Assembly: GCA_902558885.1 (NCBI GenBank)
Contig: CACEFQ010000004.1
Location: 62,001 to 126,000 of the forward strand
From: an uncultured SAR116 cluster alpha proteobacterium
GTDB taxonomy: Bacteria > Pseudomonadota > Alphaproteobacteria > Puniceispirillales > Marisalimonadaceae
Direction of reading: 5' to 3'
DNA length: 64,000 nucleotides
Each line of letters opens with the position of its first letter. Position 1 is the first letter of the stretch. The notes beneath the pieces are model-generated. The model did not search any database. It saw nothing but the letters and a program-made list of their open reading frames with translations, and was not told the origin of the DNA. Positions 62,305-64,000 of the stretch are shown one piece after another. Both the position numbers and the translations under genes were made by a program.

Positions 62305-63101
62305 TAACCTCTGTGAGACAAACGATTATGTTTAAATAATCCTGGGGTAATAAGGATTTTAAATTGATTGTTTCTCCACCAAGAATTATTTAACTCGATT
62401 TCAATGTTTTTAAAACCATTAATGTGTTTTTTTGATTTAGTTTGTTCTGCTTTTTTTATGATTGTTTCTAAAAATTCATCTCGATCAACTAATATTGCTA
62501 AATTAGCCCAAGTCAAAACAGAACTAGGTACCAAATAAAACCTCTCATATATTTTTTTCACAATTTCAGGATGAATTTTATCAGGCTCTTTATGATAATA
62601 AGTAGAAGTCCCAATAAGTCTGTGGGCTTTTAGAGGTCTAAAGAATCTTTTAGTTCTTGAAATGAAATTATCTGACCAATAGTTTTTGTACTTTATTAAT
62701 CCTACAAAGGGTTCACCTGGGTTTGTTCTACTCCTTAATCTAACTTGAATAAACTTATATTTAATTAATAAATTTATTGATTTTTTTAATTGTGAATAAG
62801 TTTCTTTTTCATTCTCAACTAATTCCAAATCATTTTCCAACAATAAAATTGGGCCTTTAGGCATTTCTTTAGCAAGTTTTTTAAAACCACCAAGAATACC
62901 CAAATTTTCTTTGATTAATATTGGTTTATAATTATATTTTTCAACAATTTTTATACCCTCTTCTTTATATTCTGGTAAACAAACAAATTTATGTTTTGTC
63001 ATATTCGAAAGACCATTTTTTTTATAGGAATGTAAAGAGTTTTCTAAACTATCATATCCTCTCCAACTCAAAATTCCTATTGCAAAAGATAACTTTTTCA
63101 T
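62301..63101 (-). CDS. Glycosyltransferase-like protein (GT-A fold)
   Basis: FAIGILSWRGYDSLENSLHSYKKNGL ... ENLGILGGFKKLAKEMPKGPILLLENDLELVE (NxGxxxGxxxxxxxxxxxxxLxLxNDxxL-like). Confidence 0.7.
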   Translation of the reverse strand: MKKLSFAIGILSWRGYDSLENSLHSYKKNGLSNMTKHKFVCLPEYKEEGIKIVEKYNYKPILIKENLGILGGFKKLAKEMPKGPILLLENDLELVENEKETYSQLKKSINLLIKYKFIQVRLRSRTNPGEPFVGLIKYKNYWSDNFISRTKRFFRPLKAHRLIGTSTYYHKEPDKIHPEIVKKIYERFYLVPSSVLTWANLAILVDRDEFLETIIKKAEQTKSKKHINGFKNIEIELNNSWWRNNQFKILITPGLFKHNRLSHRGY

Positions 63102-63116
63102 AAATGTAGCACTAAG

Positions 63117-64000
63117 TTAATTTTTTAAAATTCGATTCTCAAATTCTCGTAAACGTCTATAAACGCTTGCTAACTCAATAATTGTTGGCCACGCTCTTAG
63201 CAAATATTGCATAGAACCTTCAACTCTACCAAATGCTCTTATTATTTGTTGCATTACACCAAGAGTGACAACTCCTGCAACTATAGCTGGAGCTAAAAAA
63301 ACATAAGCAGACAAAACATTAGCTTGCATATAAGCCATTCGTCCAATATTGAAGTACAAATATCTAATAAAACTAAAAAAATGTATAGATCTGACATCTT
63401 CAAATAATTCTTCAATTTTTTTAGGACGAACAGTATTATCATCTTCGGCAATAACAAGGAGCTTTCTGTATGCAGCCTCCTTTTTTTGCAGATCATATTC
63501 AACACCAACAAGTCTTAAAATCCATCCAAGTCCAATTAAAAAAATTGTACCTCCGATTGTCCATAACAGAGCACCAGTTATTAATCCATATTCCCAATCT
63601 CCAAAAAAATATATTGGTATACCTACTGACAACCCTAATAAAATTGGAATAAATTGAATAAGAACCATTATTGATTCTATCAAACTTGTGCCTAATGATT
63701 CCATTATGCGCGAGAATTTAATTGTATCTTCTTGAACTCTTTGTGCCGCACCTTCAATTTTAGATGCTTTATCATACACAGAGTGATACCACTCAACCAT
63801 AGCAGTTCGCCATCTAAAGAGATAATGTGCAGTAAAAAAAATCATCACAACATATACTGAAACATAAAGCCCTGCTAATGAGATAAATGAAAACAAACTA
63901 TCCCAATACTCTTGCATTGTAATTGAATTGGGCTTAGATAGAGCTTTTTGAATCATATCATAAAACTTACCAAACCATTCGTTAATTTTAACATCAATTT
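63117..64000 (-). CDS. sbmA: SbmA/BacA-like transporter, 5' part beyond the window
   Basis: RWRTAMVEWYHSVYDKASKIEGAAQRVQEDTIKFSRIMESLG; the frame stays open through 64000 (KIDVKINEWFGKFYDMIQKAL), so the 63956 start in the track is internal. Confidence 0.9.
   Translation of the reverse strand, partial: IDVKINEWFGKFYDMIQKALSKPNSITMQEYWDSLFSFISLAGLYVSVYVVMIFFTAHYLFRWRTAMVEWYHSVYDKASKIEGAAQRVQEDTIKFSRIMESLGTSLIESIMVLIQFIPILLGLSVGIPIYFFGDWEYGLITGALLWTIGGTIFLIGLGWILRLVGVEYDLQKKEAAYRKLLVIAEDDNTVRPKKIEELFEDVRSIHFFSFIRYLYFNIGRMAYMQANVLSAYVFLAPAIVAGVVTLGVMQQIIRAFGRVEGSMQYLLRAWPTIIELASVYRRLREFENRILKN

Overview
The window is AT-rich alphaproteobacterial chromosome, probably from a streamlined marine lineage (inferred from gcrA, sbmA/bacA, 5-aminolevulinate synthase hemA, a Cys-less DksA and very short intergenic gaps). 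Most of it is housekeeping: pepN (partial), gcrA, aroE, msrB, alaS, recA, dksA, hemA-hemH, amtB-glnK, queG-tgt-queA, kdsD, nadK, an Rrf2-sufBCDS-sufT-sufA-Atm1 cluster, hspQ, rpmF, lptD, glmS/glmU, a partial sbmA and two tRNAs (Gly-TCC, Ala-TGC). The accessory parts are more interesting. (1) At 50.5-56.3 kb there is a type IIS restriction-modification locus of the Alw26I/Eco31I/Esp3I type. Its single 980-aa methyltransferase fuses an m6A domain to a circularly permuted m5C domain, and its 3' end overlaps the 3' end of the convergent HNH endonuclease. An XRE regulator with a probable leaderless promoter and a palindromic operator lies nearby. (2) At 14.1-18.8 kb a three-gene operon (VTT-domain protein, YfhO-like GT-C with an inserted LamG-like domain, DPM1-like GT2) looks like a lipid-carrier glycosylation machine. 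(3) A photolyase-like protein has its FAD domain first and an alpha/beta domain at its C-terminus. (4) A CysQ-Sua5 fusion occurs at 40.9-42.6 kb. (5) Downstream of glmS, a 13-bp copy of the glmS 3' end flanks an arylsulfotransferase-like gene, next to a palindrome, a pentapeptide-repeat remnant and a coupled operon of small exported or membrane proteins. All assignments come from reading motifs by eye; no database search was run.
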